Assembly (NCBI RefSeq): GCF_900106535.1
Contig: NZ_FNOH01000002.1
Span: 310,001 to 374,000, forward strand
Source: Myxococcus xanthus
GTDB lineage: Bacteria > Myxococcota > Myxococcia > Myxococcales > Myxococcaceae
Length of the DNA: 64,000 nucleotides
Direction of reading: 5' to 3'
Positions 27,129 to 36,504 of the stretch are shown piece by piece. The translations under genes and the position numbers were made by a program. Under the pieces are notes generated by a model that was not told the DNA's origin, did not search any database, and saw nothing but the letters and a program-made list of their open reading frames with translations. The stretch's first letter is position 1, and each line of letters starts with the position of its first letter.

Positions 27129-27212
27129 CGCACGGCGGGATGCCCCGCTCGCCTGCCTGGACACCGCGCCAGGGTTGCCCTTCCCGAAGCGCCGGGGCTA
27201 CGGTCCGCCCAC

Positions 27213-27881
27213 ATGCGTCCCGGTGGAAACATCTTCCAGTTCCTGAAGCGCGAAGTCCTCGTGGGCGAGCACGAGGTGCTCCACCGCACGCTGAAGGAGG
27301 CGCTGGTCGGCACCTGCGACAGCGTGCTGGACATCGGCTGTGGCTCGCGCTCGCCGCTCCACAGCTTCTCGAACCTGCTCCCACACACGGTGGGCGTGGA
27401 TGGCCACCCCACCAGCATCGAGCGCAGCCGGGCCGCGGGCATCCACCGCGAGTACCACTGCATGGACCTGATGGAAGCGGGCCAGCGCTTCGGTCCGAAG
27501 AGCTTCGACGCCGTCGTCGCGCTGGACGTCATCGAGCACTTCGACAAGCCAGGCGGATTCCGGCTGCTGGAGATGATGGAGTCGCTGGCGCGCAAGCGCG
27601 TCATCATCTTCACGCCCAATGGCTTCCTCCCCCAGGACGAGTGGGACAACAACGTCCACCAGGTGCACCGCTCCGGCTGGGAGGTCTACGACTTCGAGCT
27701 GCGCGGCTACCACGTCACCGGCATGAGCGGCTGGAAGCCCCTGCGCGGTGACTACGCCCTGCCGCGCATCCGGCCCTTCCGGCTGGGCAGCCGCCTGTCC
27801 ATCCTCACCGAGCCCTTCGCCACGCGCTGGCCCCGTCACGCCTTCCAGCTCCTCGCCATCCGCGACATGGAAGTGTCCTGA
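27213..27881 (+). CDS. Class I SAM-dependent methyltransferase
   Basis: 222 residues. Motif I is SVLDIGCGSRSPLHSF (about residues 38-53), with the acidic post-motif VGVDGHPTSIE. Motif IV is AVVALDVIEHFDKPGG and a later strand is RVIIFTPNGFLPQ. It is a cytoplasmic small-molecule or sugar methyltransferase. It starts the plus-strand operon of four glycosyltransferases, with the next start nine bases after its stop. Methylation of a sugar in the repeat unit is likely but not proven. Confidence 0.9.
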   Translation: MRPGGNIFQFLKREVLVGEHEVLHRTLKEALVGTCDSVLDIGCGSRSPLHSFSNLLPHTVGVDGHPTSIERSRAAGIHREYHCMDLMEAGQRFGPKSFDAVVALDVIEHFDKPGGFRLLEMMESLARKRVIIFTPNGFLPQDEWDNNVHQVHRSGWEVYDFELRGYHVTGMSGWKPLRGDYALPRIRPFRLGSRLSILTEPFATRWPRHAFQLLAIRDMEVS

Positions 27882-27890
27882 CGCCGCGCC

Positions 27891-29039
27891 ATGCCTCCTT
27901 CGCGCACCGCTCCTGCCTGGCATGTCCTCACCGGCGAGTACCCGCCGCAGCCCGGCGGCGTCGGTGACTACACCCGGCAACTGAGCCGCGCGCTCGCCCG
28001 TGCCGGACAGGAGGTCCATGTCTGGGCTCCTGGTGAAGGCGGTGTACGCGACGAGGACGGCGTCACCGTGCACCGTGCCCCCGACCTCCTGACGCCCAGG
28101 GGACTGCCCGGCCTGTCGCGCGGGCTGGATGCGTGCCCAGGGCCCCGGCGCCTGCTGCTCCAGTACGTCCCCCATGCCCTGGGGCTGAGGGCGATGAACG
28201 TCCCCTTCTGCGCCTGGTTCGCCGCGCGGCGGCACGACGCGCGCTGGGTCTACATCCACGAGGCGGTGCATCCGTGGAGCCCGCGCGGCCCCTGGCGCCA
28301 CCACATCCTGGCGGGCACCACGCGGCTGATGGTGCGCCTGGTGGCGAGCGCCGCCAACCGCGTGTTCGTCTCCATTCCCCAGTGGGCGGAGCACCTGCCC
28401 GCTCGCGTCCGGCCCCACGCGGCCTGGCTGCCGGTTCCCAGCAATCTGCCCGTCGATGTCTCCCGTGCCGCCGTGGACGCGCTCCGCGCGGAGTTGGGTG
28501 AGGGGCCCTGGCTGGGACACTTCGGCACCTTCGGACGCCTCACCGCTGAGCCCCTGGAGGCCGCGCTGGTGCCGTTGCTGCGCGGTGAGGGAACGCGCCG
28601 GGCGTTGATGCTGGGCAGAGGCAGCCGCGCCTTCGTCGAAGGCGTGGAGACGCGCCACCCCGAGCTGCGAGGCCGGCTCGTGGCCAGGGACTCGCTCGCG
28701 CTGGACGACATCGCGGTGCATCTGACGACGTGTGACGTGCTCCTGCAGCCCTATCCGGACGGCGTGAGCACAAGACGCACCACGGTCATGGCGGGCCTGG
28801 CCCTGGGGCTTCCTGTCGTCACGAACACCGGGCACCTCACGGAACCGGTGTGGCGCGAACACGGCGCCGCCGCATTGGCCGAAGGCACGGCGCCCGCTGC
28901 GTTGGTGGAGCGCGCGGAGGCCTTGCTGTCGAGCGCGGACACGCGGCGGGAGCTAGGCCAGCACGCGGCCCGAATCTACCGCGAGCACTTCGCGCTGGAG
29001 CGCACGGTGGAAGCGCTGCTGCGCGTCGGCCCGACATGA
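27891..29039 (+). CDS. Glycosyltransferase family 4
   Basis: 382 residues. The N-terminus has WHVLTGEYPPQPGGVGDYTRQ, the typical GT4 opening with a G-G-V-x-D-Y acceptor loop. The C-terminal donor site reads CDVLLQPYPDGVSTRRTTVM; the usual E-x7-E motif is replaced by the D-G-V-S-x-R-R-T form found in a GT4 subgroup. The product lengthens the lipid-linked saccharide. Its TGA overlaps the next ATG (ATGA), so the pair is coupled. Confidence 0.88.
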   Translation: MPPSRTAPAWHVLTGEYPPQPGGVGDYTRQLSRALARAGQEVHVWAPGEGGVRDEDGVTVHRAPDLLTPRGLPGLSRGLDACPGPRRLLLQYVPHALGLRAMNVPFCAWFAARRHDARWVYIHEAVHPWSPRGPWRHHILAGTTRLMVRLVASAANRVFVSIPQWAEHLPARVRPHAAWLPVPSNLPVDVSRAAVDALRAELGEGPWLGHFGTFGRLTAEPLEAALVPLLRGEGTRRALMLGRGSRAFVEGVETRHPELRGRLVARDSLALDDIAVHLTTCDVLLQPYPDGVSTRRTTVMAGLALGLPVVTNTGHLTEPVWREHGAAALAEGTAPAALVERAEALLSSADTRRELGQHAARIYREHFALERTVEALLRVGPT

Positions 29040-30214
29040 CGCCCCGCCACGCGACACCCCAGACCGCGGCCCGGCTGGCGCTGCTGATGGACCCGCGCGA
29101 GGAGGGCTGGCCCAGCATGGACCTGGTGGGCGAGGCCCTCCTGGCGGGACTTGCCGCGCATCCCTCCGAGGTCCACGCGACGGCCGTGCGGCCAGACATG
29201 CCCGCGGTGCTGCGACGACTTCCCCGAGCAGGCGCGCGCAACGCGGCGTTCAACGCGGACCGGCTCCTCACCCGCTTCGGTCTCTACCCGGGCCGCGCGC
29301 TGCTCGCCCGGGGGCGGCACGACGCCTTCCATGTGGTGGACCACACCTACGCGCAGCTCGTCCACGCGTTGCCCGCGTCGCGCACCGGTGTCTATTGCCA
29401 TGACCTGGATGCGTTCCGCTCCGTGCTGGAGCCTCGGCGCGAGCCGCGTCCAGCGTGGTTCCGCGCCATGGCCCGTGCCCAGCTCGCGGGACTGGAGCGC
29501 GCGGCCATCGTGTTCCACAGCACCCAGGCGGTGCGCATGGAGCTGCTCGCGCATGGCCTGGTGCCGGAGTCGCGGCTCGTCTGGGCGCCGTATGGCGTGT
29601 CCCCCGAATACCGCCCGGTCCCCACACCCGGAGCGCCCGATGCCAGCGAAGCCGTGCTCGCACCGCTGGGGGGCCGGCCCTACCTGCTCCACGTCGGCAG
29701 CGCGATTCCTCGCAAACGCCTGGACGTGCTCTTCGCCGTGTTCGCCGCGCTTCGCGCGCGCTACCCGGAGCTTCGGTTGGTGCAGCAGGGCGGCGCGCTG
29801 AACGGCACACAGCGCGCGCAGGTGGAGGCGTTGGGTATTGGCGATGCGTTGCTTCAGCCGCCTCGGCAGGAACGTGCCACGCTGGCGGGCCTCTACCGGC
29901 GCGCGACGGCCGTGCTGGTGACGAGCGAGGCGGAGGGCTTTGGACTCCCCGTCATCGAGGCGCTGGCCTGTGGTGCTCCCGTGGTGGCCAGCGACCTGCC
30001 CGTGCTTCGGGAGGTCGGAGCAGAAGCCTGCACCTACTGCCCCGTGGGGGACGTGCCGGCGTGGGTGGAGTCCGTGACCGCGCTGCTCGCCGGCCATGAC
30101 ACACAGCCCTCGCGCGAGGCACGGCTGACCCGCGCCTCGCGCTTCACCTGGTCCGCGCATGCGCGGACGGTGCTGGACGCCTACCTGCGGCTGCTCGGTG
30201 CCTCCACGCCGTGA
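29036..30214 (+). CDS. Glycosyltransferase family 4
   Basis: 392 residues from the ATG that overlaps the previous stop by four bases; the longer upstream frame is an artefact. The donor half has PYLLHVGSAIPRKRLDVLF and the E-x7-E motif in SEAEGFGLPVIEALACGAPVV, both classical for GT4. It acts on the cytoplasmic face of the membrane. Donor sugar is unknown; mannose or rhamnose would be usual guesses for this subfamily. Confidence 0.92.
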   Translation: MTPRHATPQTAARLALLMDPREEGWPSMDLVGEALLAGLAAHPSEVHATAVRPDMPAVLRRLPRAGARNAAFNADRLLTRFGLYPGRALLARGRHDAFHVVDHTYAQLVHALPASRTGVYCHDLDAFRSVLEPRREPRPAWFRAMARAQLAGLERAAIVFHSTQAVRMELLAHGLVPESRLVWAPYGVSPEYRPVPTPGAPDASEAVLAPLGGRPYLLHVGSAIPRKRLDVLFAVFAALRARYPELRLVQQGGALNGTQRAQVEALGIGDALLQPPRQERATLAGLYRRATAVLVTSEAEGFGLPVIEALACGAPVVASDLPVLREVGAEACTYCPVGDVPAWVESVTALLAGHDTQPSREARLTRASRFTWSAHARTVLDAYLRLLGASTP

Positions 30215-30377
30215 GGTCGGCAGGCTCCACCCGACCCGGAGCGTTCCGCTCGCCCTTGGCGATACGCACATGCCCATGGTCATCGCGCGAACACCGTGCG
30301 CGGCGGCGTTGCCAGTGCCTCAAGCCCCAGCAACGTGCCTTGACCCGAGGAGAGGTGTTTGCTTCGGTCCGTCCGCC

Positions 30378-31613
30378 GTGCGCATCCTCTTCCTCAATCC
30401 CGTGGGCATCCTTGGTGGAGCCGAGCGCGCGCTCCTCGATTTGATGGCGTGCCTGAAGCAGCAGGACTCAGCGCTGTCGCTCCACCTGCTGGCCGGAACG
30501 GCGGGGCCGCTGCTCGACGAAGCGCGCGCGTTGGGCGTGGATGCTCGGCTGCTGCCATTGCCAGAGCACCTGTCCACGCTGGGCGACTCCGCATTGCGAG
30601 GCCACGGTCCGCTGGAAGCGCTGCGCTTCGCCCGTCGGCTGGCGCCCACATCCGGACTGCTGGTGGACCATGGACGCGCGCTCCGCCGGGACGTCGCCGA
30701 CATCAGCCCCGACCTGGTGCATTCCAACGGCATCAAGACGCACCTGCTCAGCGCCGCCACCGCGGGCCTGCCCTTGAAGCGGGTCTGGCACATTCACGAC
30801 TTCCTGGGCGAACGGCCTCTGGTCCGCCGCGCGCTGAGGCTGCTGTCGCCCCTGGCATCGGCGGCCATCGCCAACTCGCGGGCGGTGGGCGACGACACGC
30901 GCCAGGTGCTGTTCCGAGTGCCCGTGCACGTCGTCTACAACGGCGTGGACACCACGCACTTCTCCCCCGGCCCCGCGGACGGCGCGCAACTGGACCGTCT
31001 GGCCGGTCTGCCCGAAGCCCCAGAGGGCACGCTCCGCGTGGGACTGGTGGCCACCTATGCCCGATGGAAAGGCCAGGACGTCTTCCTCGAAGCCGCGGCG
31101 ACGCTGACGCGCCTGTACCCCGCCCTGCCCGTGCGTTTCTACCTGGTGGGCGCGCCGCTGTATCAGACGCCCGGTTCGCAGTTCTCCGAGGATGAACTGC
31201 GCCGGCTCATCGCCTCACGCGGCCTGGCGGAGCGCGTGGGCCTGGTGCCCTTCCAGCCCCACCCGGCCTCCGTGTACCGGGCCCTGGACGTCTTCGTTCA
31301 CGCCAGCACCCGCCGGGAGCCCTTCGGCCTCACCATCGCGGAGGCGCTCGCCTGCGGGCGGCCCGCCATCGTCTCCAACGCGAGCGGTGCGGCGGAGGCA
31401 CTCACGAATGGCACGGACGCGCTGCTGATACCTCCGGGCAATGTGCACGCGTTGGTCCAGGCGCTGCGAACGCTGTTGGAGGATGCAGCCCTGCGAGCCC
31501 GGCTGGGCACGGCCGCGCGACTCACCGCGGCGGCGAGCTTCTCGCGCGAACGCTACGCGAGCGAGGTGCTCACCCTTTACCGCACGCTCGTGCGGAGCAG
31601 TCCCCCCATTTGA
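30378..31613 (+). CDS. Glycosyltransferase family 4
   Basis: About 411 residues. RILFLNPVGILGGAERALLD is the N-terminal Rossmann strand and G-G-A-E-R loop. VVYNGVDTTHFSPGP marks the linker and REPFGLTIAEALACGRP the E-x7-E site. GTG 30378 is preferred because this strand follows immediately; ATG 30270 or 30276 would add a 34-36-residue non-family extension. A GAGGAGAGG is visible but about 20 bases upstream, so the start is not certain. The 163-base gap before it may hold a separate promoter. Confidence 0.87.
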   Translation: MRILFLNPVGILGGAERALLDLMACLKQQDSALSLHLLAGTAGPLLDEARALGVDARLLPLPEHLSTLGDSALRGHGPLEALRFARRLAPTSGLLVDHGRALRRDVADISPDLVHSNGIKTHLLSAATAGLPLKRVWHIHDFLGERPLVRRALRLLSPLASAAIANSRAVGDDTRQVLFRVPVHVVYNGVDTTHFSPGPADGAQLDRLAGLPEAPEGTLRVGLVATYARWKGQDVFLEAAATLTRLYPALPVRFYLVGAPLYQTPGSQFSEDELRRLIASRGLAERVGLVPFQPHPASVYRALDVFVHASTRREPFGLTIAEALACGRPAIVSNASGAAEALTNGTDALLIPPGNVHALVQALRTLLEDAALRARLGTAARLTAAASFSRERYASEVLTLYRTLVRSSPPI

Positions 31614-31634
31614 AAGTAGTGGAGCCCTCATCCC

Positions 31635-32786
31635 TTGAAGCAGTCACGCCGGCTCATCACCCTCTCCCACTCCTATGTCGTCGGCCTCAACCGGCGCCTC
31701 GCCAACGAGATGATGCGCGTGGGCGCGGGCGCATGGGATGTCACCACGGTGGCACCCCGCTTCTTCCACGGCGACCTGAGCCCGCTCGCCCTGCAACTCG
31801 AAGCGGACGAGCCCGCCAGGACGGAAGGCGTGCGCGCCTTCTTCAGTCGCTCGCTCCACACCTTCCTTTACGGTCCGGAGGTGCATGCTCACCTCGCTCG
31901 CGGCGCGGACCTGGTGCACGTGTGGGAAGAGCCCTATGTGCTGGCCGGCCTGGAGCTGGCATTGCTCACACCGCGTCACGTCCCGCTCGTCTTCAGCACC
32001 GCGCAGAACCTGTCCAAGCGTTACCCGCCGCCCTTCGCCCAGGCGGAGCGCTTCGTCGTCCAGCGCGCTTCCGGCTGGGTGGCCTGGGGTGAAACCGTGA
32101 GGGACAACCTCCTCACCCGTCCCGGCTATGCGGAGCGTCCCGCGCGCGCCATTCCCATGGGCGTGGACGCGGACCTGTTCCAACCGGATCGCGCCGCGGG
32201 CGAGTCCTTGCGGCGCGAGCTCGGGTGGGAGACATCAGGCCCACCCGTGGTGGGGTTTCTCGGCCGCTTCGTCCCGGAGAAGGGCGTGCCCCTGCTGATG
32301 GATGCGCTCGACGCGCTCGACACTCCGTGGCGCGCGCTCTTCGTGGGCGGAGGCCCGATGGAAGGTGCGTTGCGTGACTGGGCGGCCCGGCACACCCACT
32401 CGGTGCGAGTCCTCACCGGCGTGCCCCACGCAGGCGTGCCACGTGCGCTCAACGCCATGGACATGCTGTGCGCCCCCAGTCAGACGACGCGCCAATGGCG
32501 GGAGCAGTTCGGCCGCATGTTGGCGGAGGGCTTCGCGTGTGGCGTGCCCGTGCTCGGCAGTGACTCGGGCGAAGTCCCGCGCACCATGGGCGACGCGGGC
32601 ATCGTGCTGCCGGAGGCGTCTGTGTCCGCCTGGACGCAGGCGATCGCCAACCTGTTGGAGAGTCCCCAGCGCAGAGAAGAACTGGCCACACGGGGCCGAG
32701 AGCGCGCCGTCACCCGCTTCTCGTGGCCGGTGGTGGCGAAGGCACACCTGGACTTCTTCACCGAAGTCCTGGAGCAGCGCGGCTGA
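31635..32786 (+). CDS. Glycosyltransferase family 4
   Basis: 383 residues, apparently from a TTG start. PPVVGFLGRFVPEKGVPLLMD is the donor-domain strand with the R/K pair (F-L-G-R-F-V-P-E-K-G). WREQFGRMLAEGFACG carries the E-x7-E motif. The IPMGVDADLFQPD segment is the usual inter-domain marker. It is the last gene of the plus-strand block and meets the minus-strand block after 13 bases. Confidence 0.9.
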   Translation: MKQSRRLITLSHSYVVGLNRRLANEMMRVGAGAWDVTTVAPRFFHGDLSPLALQLEADEPARTEGVRAFFSRSLHTFLYGPEVHAHLARGADLVHVWEEPYVLAGLELALLTPRHVPLVFSTAQNLSKRYPPPFAQAERFVVQRASGWVAWGETVRDNLLTRPGYAERPARAIPMGVDADLFQPDRAAGESLRRELGWETSGPPVVGFLGRFVPEKGVPLLMDALDALDTPWRALFVGGGPMEGALRDWAARHTHSVRVLTGVPHAGVPRALNAMDMLCAPSQTTRQWREQFGRMLAEGFACGVPVLGSDSGEVPRTMGDAGIVLPEASVSAWTQAIANLLESPQRREELATRGRERAVTRFSWPVVAKAHLDFFTEVLEQRG

Positions 32787-32805
32787 CGAAACAGGCGCCT
32801 CAGCC
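32781..32805. terminator. Weak inverted repeat at the convergence of two glycosyltransferase operons
   Basis: GGCTGA and TCAGCC form a 6-bp stem with a 13-base loop. The repeat arises because both converging genes end in a Gly codon plus TGA. A bidirectional terminator role is possible but weakly supported. Confidence 0.25.
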
Positions 32806-33942
32806 CTCTCGCTCCACCGTGTCCACGATGGCCTCGGCCATGGTGTCCCATGTCTGCGCCCGGAGCGTCTCCGACAGCGCGGCCACATGAGGCGCCCAGG
32901 CCGCGGCGTGCTGGCGCCAATCTTCCAGGCGCCGCACCAACGCGTCCACGTCATCCGGCGCGTCCAGCAGCAGGCCCGACAGCGCCTCCGGGTAGCGCTC
33001 CGCCACGCCCGCCGAGCGGCTCACCAACGCAGGCAGCCCGGTACACAGCGCCTCGTGGACGTTCAGCCCATATGCGTCATACCGCGTGGGCGACACCAGC
33101 ACGTCCGCCGCCGACAGCAAGCGCGCCACGTCGTCACGGAAGCCGAGGAATTGGATGCGCTCACCCACGCCTCTGTCCGCGGCTTCGCGCTCCCACGCAT
33201 CCCGCTGCGCGCCGGAGCCCACGACCTTGAGGTCCACGCCCCAATCCGCACGTGCACACAGCCGCAGCCACGCCTGGAAGAGGGTGTCGAAGCCCTTGCG
33301 GCGGTCGCCCAACGCGCCCACGAAGAGCGCCACGGGCCGAGACTCCGGCCACCCCAGGGACGCGCGGACCTCACGGCGCGCCTCGGCTGTTACCGGGCGA
33401 AAGCGCTCCGCATCTCCACCGAGATAGATGACGCGCACCCGGGACGCAGGAACGCCCGTGGCAGCCACCACATCATCCCGCGTGCGCTCCGAGTTGGCGA
33501 TGATGACGCGCGCGCGCCGCAGGGCCTGCCGCTCCGAACGCACGTAGTACCGGTGGCTCACGCGGCCCTTGAGTTGGCGCAGCACGCCGCCGCTGGGCTC
33601 GGAGGTATAGGCGCCGTGGACGTAGTGGACCCAGTTGGCGGACGCCACCGGGCAGTTGCCACCATTGGCCACCACGCGGCCTCCCTCGGCGCGGGTACGC
33701 AGCGCCCAGGCCCGGCCCACCGCGCTCAGCAGCGGTTCGCCGAGCAGATACGCATTGGCGGGCTTGGGCACTCGCACGAAGCGCACCTTGGGATGGCGCA
33801 GGAGGACCTCCGCCACGCGGTGTGCCACCAACCGGACGGGGTACCCCTGCTTCGCCAGCCAGAGCGCCAGCGCCAGGTTGGCCCGGTCCATGCCTCCGGT
33901 GTCCACGAAGTCACCGGCGATGAGGGTGTACGGTCTTCGCAT
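32800..33942 (-). CDS. Glycosyltransferase family 4
   Basis: 380 residues. AGDFVDTGGMDRANLALALW is the N-terminal acceptor loop. VIYLGGDAERFRPV and VALFVGALGDRRKGFDTLF lie in the donor domain. TRYDAYGLNVHEALCTG is the sugar-binding site, with D in place of the first E of E-x7-E, a common variant. The ATG overlaps the end of the Wzy-like gene by 32 bases. It is the last gene of the minus-strand operon that starts with wzc. Confidence 0.9.
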   Translation of the reverse strand: MRRPYTLIAGDFVDTGGMDRANLALALWLAKQGYPVRLVAHRVAEVLLRHPKVRFVRVPKPANAYLLGEPLLSAVGRAWALRTRAEGGRVVANGGNCPVASANWVHYVHGAYTSEPSGGVLRQLKGRVSHRYYVRSERQALRRARVIIANSERTRDDVVAATGVPASRVRVIYLGGDAERFRPVTAEARREVRASLGWPESRPVALFVGALGDRRKGFDTLFQAWLRLCARADWGVDLKVVGSGAQRDAWEREAADRGVGERIQFLGFRDDVARLLSAADVLVSPTRYDAYGLNVHEALCTGLPALVSRSAGVAERYPEALSGLLLDAPDDVDALVRRLEDWRQHAAAWAPHVAALSETLRAQTWDTMAEAIVDTVEREG

Positions 33943-35371
33943 GGGCCAGGGCGCCGAAGAGCGCCGCGTTGAGCAACCAGAACTCCATGCCCGTCTGGCT
34001 CATGAAGAACGGATAGCTGAAGGTGAGCGCGAAGGCGCCCAGGTTGTACGCGAAGAGGACGCTGCCCCACAGCCAGAACTCGTCCTGCGGACCGTCACGG
34101 CTGCGCGCGACCTGAAAGGCCCACAGCAACGACATCAGCACGCCCAGCGGGTAGAACAGCACGCCCAGGATGCCGCCGTCGTAGACCCAGGCGGTCCACT
34201 GGATTTCCGCCCACAACGGCGGGCGCTCGCGGTCGCTGTTGTCGCCGAAGTAGGCATTCGTCATGCCGTAGCGGCCCAGGCCCGCGCCCAGCGGATACTC
34301 AGGCAGCACGTCCGCGAAGGTCCCCGTCAGGAAGTAGCCGCGGTTGCGGTGGTACACCTCGTCGGGGCTGGCCGCGAAGAGCGTGGACCAGCGACTCATC
34401 ACCGCGTCGCCGCCCACCGCCACGGCCCAACCGAAGGTGGCCACCCCCGCGGTGCCCATCACCGCCAGCAGGGCCAGGAACCGTCCCACGCGGCCACTCA
34501 CCAGGAGCACCGCCGCCAGGGCCACCAGACACACCACCAGCATGACGGCGGTGGCGCGCACCTGCGACAGGTAGATACCGAAGAGCCCCACCAGAATGCC
34601 GCCCACGCTCAACACGCGCGTCAGCCCGCGACGGGATGACAGCAGGAACCCGCCGCCCAGCAGCACCGCATAGAAGCCGCCAGTGGACGCGCCGCCCGGA
34701 ATGTCCGTCAGGCCCATGGGCCGGAACACGCGCACGCCGTCCGAGGTCTCGAACTTGAGGCTGCTCACATAACCTTCGCCCTGGCCCTGCACCGCGGCTG
34801 ACAGCGCGGGCTGGAAGCGTCCGGGGAAGTAGACCTGCAGCACGCCCACGCCCGCGCTGGCCGTGTTGAAGAAGAAGAGCAGCGCGAGCGTGCGACGGAA
34901 CGTCTTCGGGTCGATGGCCAGCCGGGTCACCCACAGCAGTGGCGCGGCGATGGCAAGCTGGATGCCCAACTGCGCCAGCGCCGCCAACGGGGCACCGGTG
35001 CCAGGATTGAAGAGCTGGAGCGCGGTGATGCCCAGCGCGGCCAGGATGAAGGGAAGCGCCGGGTGCTTCAGACTCCGTCCCCGCACCAGCGCCAGCAGCA
35101 GCAGACTGACGCCGAAGGCCAGCACGCGCACCGCCACGCGGAGCGGCGCGATGGCTTCCACCAGCAGCGCGAGCTGACAGCAGATGAGCAGACAGACGAA
35201 GAGCGGCACCAGGCGGCTCGACGCCAGCAGGCCGCCGCCCATGCGCGCACCGCGAGCGACGGGCGCGGTGGGCGAGGCCCCCTCCGGAACCGCCTCCAGC
35301 GCGGCCCCCGGTGCGCGGCGCACGAACCGGCGATTCAGCACGCCGGGGCCCTGAAGCTGGGGCGCCCTCAC
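33911..35371 (-). CDS. O-antigen polymerase-like (Wzy) membrane protein
   Basis: 486 residues with about ten to twelve membrane helices. A Wzy/WaaL-type signature loop near GYFLTGTFADVLPEYPLGAG is followed by GLGRYGMTNAY. Helices around IQWTAWVYDGGILGVLFYPL follow. The GTG start at 35371 overlaps the preceding stop (GTGA), so it is coupled to the upstream glycosyltransferase; longer upstream frames read through that gene and are rejected. It is a candidate polymerase for repeat units flipped by Wzx. The window has a second candidate, the TPR-tailed protein at 4256, so their division of labour is open. Confidence 0.82.
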   Translation of the reverse strand: MRAPQLQGPGVLNRRFVRRAPGAALEAVPEGASPTAPVARGARMGGGLLASSRLVPLFVCLLICCQLALLVEAIAPLRVAVRVLAFGVSLLLLALVRGRSLKHPALPFILAALGITALQLFNPGTGAPLAALAQLGIQLAIAAPLLWVTRLAIDPKTFRRTLALLFFFNTASAGVGVLQVYFPGRFQPALSAAVQGQGEGYVSSLKFETSDGVRVFRPMGLTDIPGGASTGGFYAVLLGGGFLLSSRRGLTRVLSVGGILVGLFGIYLSQVRATAVMLVVCLVALAAVLLVSGRVGRFLALLAVMGTAGVATFGWAVAVGGDAVMSRWSTLFAASPDEVYHRNRGYFLTGTFADVLPEYPLGAGLGRYGMTNAYFGDNSDRERPPLWAEIQWTAWVYDGGILGVLFYPLGVLMSLLWAFQVARSRDGPQDEFWLWGSVLFAYNLGAFALTFSYPFFMSQTGMEFWLLNAALFGALAHAKTVHPHRR

Positions 35372-36504
35372 ACCGGCACCTCCTGCTCGGACAGCGCGCG
35401 CAGCGCCTCCTCCATGCCGCGAAGGAAGCCTCCCGCATCGCACAGCGCCGCGGCACGCGCGGGCCCCGCCGCGCCCAGCCGGGCACGCGTCTGGGGGTCC
35501 TCGATGAGCCGTCCCAGGGCCAGGGCCAGTGACTCCGGCTCCGGGCGGACAAACACCCCGCAGGAGGCATCCACGATTTCCAGCGCGCCCCCCATCGGCG
35601 TGGTCACCACGGGCAGACCCGCCTGGAGCGCCTCCACGAAGACGAGACCGAACGCCTCCGGCCTCGAGTTGGGCTGGCAGTGGATGTCCGCGGCGCGCAG
35701 CAGCCGCGGCACGTCCGAGCGTTGCCCCAGGAGTCGCAGCCGCCCCTCGATCCCCAGGTGCTTCGCCTGCGCCCGCAGCCCCTCCTGATAGGCTTCCTCG
35801 TCCGGACGCTGAGCGCCGCCAGCGAACCAGACGCACCAGCCCGGCACCGCTCGCAGCCGGCCCAGCGCCTCCAGCAACAAGCGCTGGCCCTTCCCCTCCT
35901 GCATCCGGCTGGCGTGGAAGATGACGGCGTCCCCTTCGGAGGCCCCCAGCTCCGTGCGCAGGCGCGCGCGCTCGGACGCCCCCAGCGCCGGCGGTGGCAT
36001 GGGCAGCGGACAGTGCGTCACACGCCAAGGCACCTGGGGATAGACGGACACCAGCGTGCCCGCGGCGAAGCGGCTGTTGGTCAGCACCAGGTCGGGCGGC
36101 GTGACACGCGCCCACCGCTCCAGCCAATGCTGGCCCGTCAGTGCGTCATGCTGGAAGAAGGCCAGGGGAACGCCAGCCGTGCGCACCACGGGCCCGAACA
36201 GCGCCTGAGGCCAGATGGCGTGGCAGATGACGACGTCGTAGCGCCCGCCGCGCAGCAGCTCGCGCAGGACGCTCCGCGCGCGCCACACGGACCAGGGCCG
36301 GCCTGTCTTCGCGGGCCCCAGCACATGCACCTCCACGCCCGCGTCGCGCAGCTCCCGAGCCAGCCGGCCCTCGAAGCAGAGCGCGAAGGCATGTGACAGC
36401 GACGGGCGAAGGTTCCGCTCGCGCGCCATCGTGTGCAGCAGCGTCTCGATGCCACCGTAGAGGTTGCCGCTGGAGATGTGCAGCACGCGAAGGGGATGGC
36501 TCAT
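35368..36504 (-). CDS. Glycosyltransferase family 4
   Basis: 378 residues. RVLHISSGNLYGGIETLLHT is the N-terminal strand and G-G-I-E-T acceptor loop. VIFHASRMQEGKGQRLLLEA marks the donor domain. NSRPEAFGLVFVEALQAG carries E-x7-E. The start overlaps the stop of the preceding GT4 gene by four bases and its own stop overlaps the Wzy-like gene, showing a tightly coupled operon. Confidence 0.92.
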   Translation of the reverse strand: MSHPLRVLHISSGNLYGGIETLLHTMARERNLRPSLSHAFALCFEGRLARELRDAGVEVHVLGPAKTGRPWSVWRARSVLRELLRGGRYDVVICHAIWPQALFGPVVRTAGVPLAFFQHDALTGQHWLERWARVTPPDLVLTNSRFAAGTLVSVYPQVPWRVTHCPLPMPPPALGASERARLRTELGASEGDAVIFHASRMQEGKGQRLLLEALGRLRAVPGWCVWFAGGAQRPDEEAYQEGLRAQAKHLGIEGRLRLLGQRSDVPRLLRAADIHCQPNSRPEAFGLVFVEALQAGLPVVTTPMGGALEIVDASCGVFVRPEPESLALALGRLIEDPQTRARLGAAGPARAAALCDAGGFLRGMEEALRALSEQEVPV

